Positions 6,423 through 7,935 of a stretch of DNA of 7,935 bases are shown here, one piece after another. The notes beneath the pieces were generated by a model, which saw only the letters and a program-made list of their open reading frames with translations, was not told where the DNA came from and searched no databases. This DNA is from UMGS1124 sp045541255. GTDB taxonomy: Bacteria > Bacillota_I > Bacilli_A > RF39 > UBA660. The stretch spans positions 1-7,935 of the forward strand of contig JAZQIU010000056.1 in the NCBI GenBank assembly GCA_045541255.1. Reading direction: 5' to 3'. The translations under genes were made by a program, and so were the position numbers. Numbering within the stretch: position 1 is the stretch's first letter; every line of letters starts with the position of its first letter.

Positions 6423-6432
6423 AAATTTAGTG

Positions 6433-7728
6433 ATGTATATGGAAAAAAAGTTTGTTAAGATGAATGATAATAAAGATTATTTATCTTTAGGAAATTTATT
6501 CAATATAATAAAAAAATATTCTAAAGTAAGTGCTAGTGCTATGCAGACAGAGATATTTTGTTCTTTATTTAATATAAATGATATTAATAAAACTACTGTT
6601 AATAATTATTTAATAGGTTATAGAGCTATAAGTTTAGAATATAAAAAAATATATTTGGATTTAAAAAATAAATATGATAAAGATAAAGAAGTTTTTTTTC
6701 AAATAATTATTAACATATTAAATATATTAGATGAATGTATCTATAAAATTGATGATAATGTTTTAAAAATTATTAATAGTAATTTTAAATTAAAAGAAGT
6801 GTGTAGGGATTTATTAAAATTATCAAAAGAAGATGTAAATATTAATTCTTACTTTTATGATAAAGTTAATAGATTGTATGAAGAAAATAATTTATATGAA
6901 TGTTTTATAGAATTTTTATTTTATTCTATATTAGAAAATAAACAACCTTTATATATACAAAAAGTTAATGTAAATTTTAGAAAAGAAGAGTTAGAAGAAT
7001 ATTTAAAAATTAATTTATATGAAGGTATAAGTTATATTAATAGTTTAAAAGATTTATCTAAAAAAGGTAATGTATATGCAAATGCTGAATTAGGGTCTTT
7101 AGAATTTAGTGGGTTAATTAGTGGTAAAAAAGATTTTGAGAGAAGTTTTAAATATTATTTGGTTGCTGCAGAAAAAGAACATCCTAAAGCATGTTGGATG
7201 GTAGCTAATTTAATTTTAACAGATAGGGTTAAAGGTTATGATATAGAATTTGTTTGGAAATATTTAAATAAAGCTTTTGAACTTGGTAGTATAGCAGCTA
7301 TAAATACTATGGGTAATTGTTATTTAAGTGGAGAAAATATTTATAATGAAATTAATGAAGAAAAAGCGTTAGAGTGTTATTTAAAAGCTAGTGAGTATGG
7401 GTATGTTTATGCTTATAATAATATTGGTTTATATTATGAAAGAAACAATAATTTTGATGAAGCTTTAAAATATTTTAAAATTAGTGCTGATATGGAAAAT
7501 AGTTGGGCTTTGAATAAAGTAGGGGAATATTTACGTAAAAGTGGTGATTTGGTAAGTGCTTATTTTTATTACTTAAAGTCTATAGAATCCCCTTTAAGTG
7601 AAAGAAATTATTATGGTTATTATAATTTAGCTAAATATTATTATTCAATTGGAAATAAAGAATTAGGTATAGAAATTGATTTAGATAAATCAAAAGAATA
7701 TTTTGATTTATTTGAAAAAAATAAATAA
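6433..7728 (+). CDS. Sel1-repeat (TPR-like) protein with an uncharacterised N-terminal domain
   Basis: This is a 431-residue soluble protein with no signal peptide or membrane segment. From about residue 213 to the end it carries some five to six Sel1-type helical repeats, visible as ANAELGSLEFSG, AINTMGNCYLSG, AYNNIGLYYERN, ALNKVGEYLRKSG and YYNLAKYYYSIG, each followed by the amphipathic A-x2-YY-x-KAAE helix. Sel1 repeats are protein-interaction scaffolds. The N-terminal 210 residues are not recognised; the stretch around 38-66 (ending in NKTTVNNYLIGYRAI) could be a helix-turn-helix-like bundle, but this is weak. Function is therefore unknown, perhaps an adaptor or regulator. Start choice is uncertain: GTG 6430, ATG 6433 and ATG 6439 are all within 10 nt of the predicted transcript start. 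ATG 6433 is used here; ATG 6439 has a partial AGTGAT upstream. No intrinsic terminator follows. Confidence 0.75.
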   Translation: MYMEKKFVKMNDNKDYLSLGNLFNIIKKYSKVSASAMQTEIFCSLFNINDINKTTVNNYLIGYRAISLEYKKIYLDLKNKYDKDKEVFFQIIINILNILDECIYKIDDNVLKIINSNFKLKEVCRDLLKLSKEDVNINSYFYDKVNRLYEENNLYECFIEFLFYSILENKQPLYIQKVNVNFRKEELEEYLKINLYEGISYINSLKDLSKKGNVYANAELGSLEFSGLISGKKDFERSFKYYLVAAEKEHPKACWMVANLILTDRVKGYDIEFVWKYLNKAFELGSIAAINTMGNCYLSGENIYNEINEEKALECYLKASEYGYVYAYNNIGLYYERNNNFDEALKYFKISADMENSWALNKVGEYLRKSGDLVSAYFYYLKSIESPLSERNYYGYYNLAKYYYSIGNKELGIEIDLDKSKEYFDLFEKNK

Positions 7729-7749
7729 TATCTATTTTTGTCGAATGGC

Positions 7750-7777
7750 TTGTCTAAAAGGATAAATACATTATAAT
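7750..7777 (+). promoter_or_regulatory. Promoter of the small hydrophobic-peptide mRNA
   Basis: -35 TTGTCT (7750-7755), a 16-bp spacer and a perfect -10 TATAAT (7772-7777). The predicted start is near 7784, one base before the 5' arm of the long inverted repeat, so the fold-back arm would be the very 5' end of the mRNA. It lies 22 nt after the Sel1 gene's stop codon. Confidence 0.7.
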
Positions 7778-7784
7778 AACACGC

Positions 7785-7811
7785 AGAACATTTAAGTTTG
7801 GTGTCTACCTT
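7785..7811. repeat. 5' arm of the long inverted repeat flanking the small ORF
   Basis: These bases are complementary to 162-189 at the other end of the window, including perfect runs of AGAACATT and TGTCTACCTT. Three G-U pairs and one bulge occur in plus-strand RNA. They would form the 5' end of the small-peptide mRNA if the ends are joined or if both copies of the module share this layout. Confidence 0.75.
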
Positions 7812-7833
7812 CTAATAAATATGTTAGAAAGGT
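7807..7833 (+). promoter_or_regulatory. 5' UTR hairpin sequestering the ribosome binding site
   Basis: ACCTTCTAA (7807-7815) pairs with TTAGAAAGGT (7824-7833) to give nine base pairs with one bulged A (7828) and an 8-nt loop. The AGAAAGG ribosome site of the 27-codon ORF is inside the stem. Bases 7807-7811 are also used in the long 5'/3' pairing, so the two folds exclude each other, as expected for an mRNA that switches between inert and translatable states. Confidence 0.6.
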
Positions 7834-7935
7834 TTGATTTTTATGGGTAAAAGATTATTCTTAGTAATAGTTTTATATCAAGTAATTATCATTTTATTGA
7901 TTAGATTTATCCTCCTACAAGGGTAGTTTTGGTTA
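7818..7935. repeat. Terminal direct repeat, right copy
   Basis: Identical to 1-118. Here the upstream side is present (promoter 7750-7777 and 5' UTR) but the downstream side is cut by the window end. In the left copy the opposite holds, so the two ends complement each other and together give one whole module. Confidence 0.97.
7843..7926 (+). CDS. Small hydrophobic peptide, candidate type I toxin (right copy)
   Basis: This is the same 27-codon ORF as at 26-109, complete to its TAG stop. In this copy the promoter (7750-7777), the fold-back 5' arm (7785-7811) and the SD-sequestering hairpin (7807-7833) are directly visible. The predicted leader of about 59 nt is long for such a small gene and rich in structure. 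If the contig is circular, this and 26-109 are one gene counted twice. Confidence 0.6.
   Translation: MGKRLFLVIVLYQVIIILLIRFILLQG

Noticed and set aside
322..7728. Alternative genetic code with TGA as tryptophan
   Set aside because: Tryptophans in RlmD, the Nudix protein and the HD protein are all TGG and no frame contains an internal TGA, so the standard bacterial code fits.
1..7935. Small plasmid or phage genome
   Set aside because: Despite identical ends there is no replication, partition, mobilisation or virion gene; the genes are core chromosomal functions.

Overview
The window reads as chromosomal DNA from a very AT-rich, walled, low-GC Gram-positive-type bacterium (Bacillota; an uncultured gut-type Bacilli or Clostridia lineage would fit, but the sequence does not fix this). 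Reasons: strong AGGTGAT-type Shine-Dalgarno sites, extended -10 promoters, A/T-ending codons throughout, a Gram-positive-style MurC, and one RlmD-type methyltransferase. Tryptophan is TGG and no reading frame contains TGA, so nothing suggests the mycoplasma genetic code.

Layout. Positions 119-321 carry regulatory DNA and no large gene. A tight plus-strand cluster follows: rluB (23S pseudouridine synthase), rlmD (23S m5U methyltransferase, overlapping rluB by 17 nt), a Nudix hydrolase, an HD-domain phosphohydrolase and murC. Gaps are 0-27 nt and no terminator lies inside, so this is probably one operon for ribosome modification, nucleotide/metabolite hydrolysis and peptidoglycan precursor synthesis. 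A bidirectional terminator follows murC. A minus-strand DAACS/SDF-family symporter converges on it. The symporter's promoter region is divergent from that of a Sel1-repeat protein gene (6433-7728), whose perfect extended -10 would give a nearly leaderless mRNA. Two 9-bp direct repeats spaced exactly 10 bp lie just upstream of that promoter.

The most interesting part is at the two ends. Bases 1-118 and 7818-7935 are identical, so the contig may be circular (7,817 bp unique), or two copies of a repeated element may flank the segment. Joining the right end to the left (...7935 then 119...) gives what looks like a complete type I toxin-antitoxin locus of about 0.5 kb: a promoter (7750-7777), a 5' UTR whose hairpin sequesters the ribosome binding site, a 27-residue very hydrophobic peptide ORF, a 3' UTR arm that can pair over 27 bp with the 5' UTR, a forward terminator (237-262), and a convergent antisense RNA (about 192 to 121, minus strand) with its own promoter and terminator. 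The G-U wobbles in the long fold-back favour the plus-strand RNA. The wobble in the antisense terminator favours the minus-strand RNA. This is what two separately functioning RNAs would show. I do not recognise the peptide as a named toxin family.
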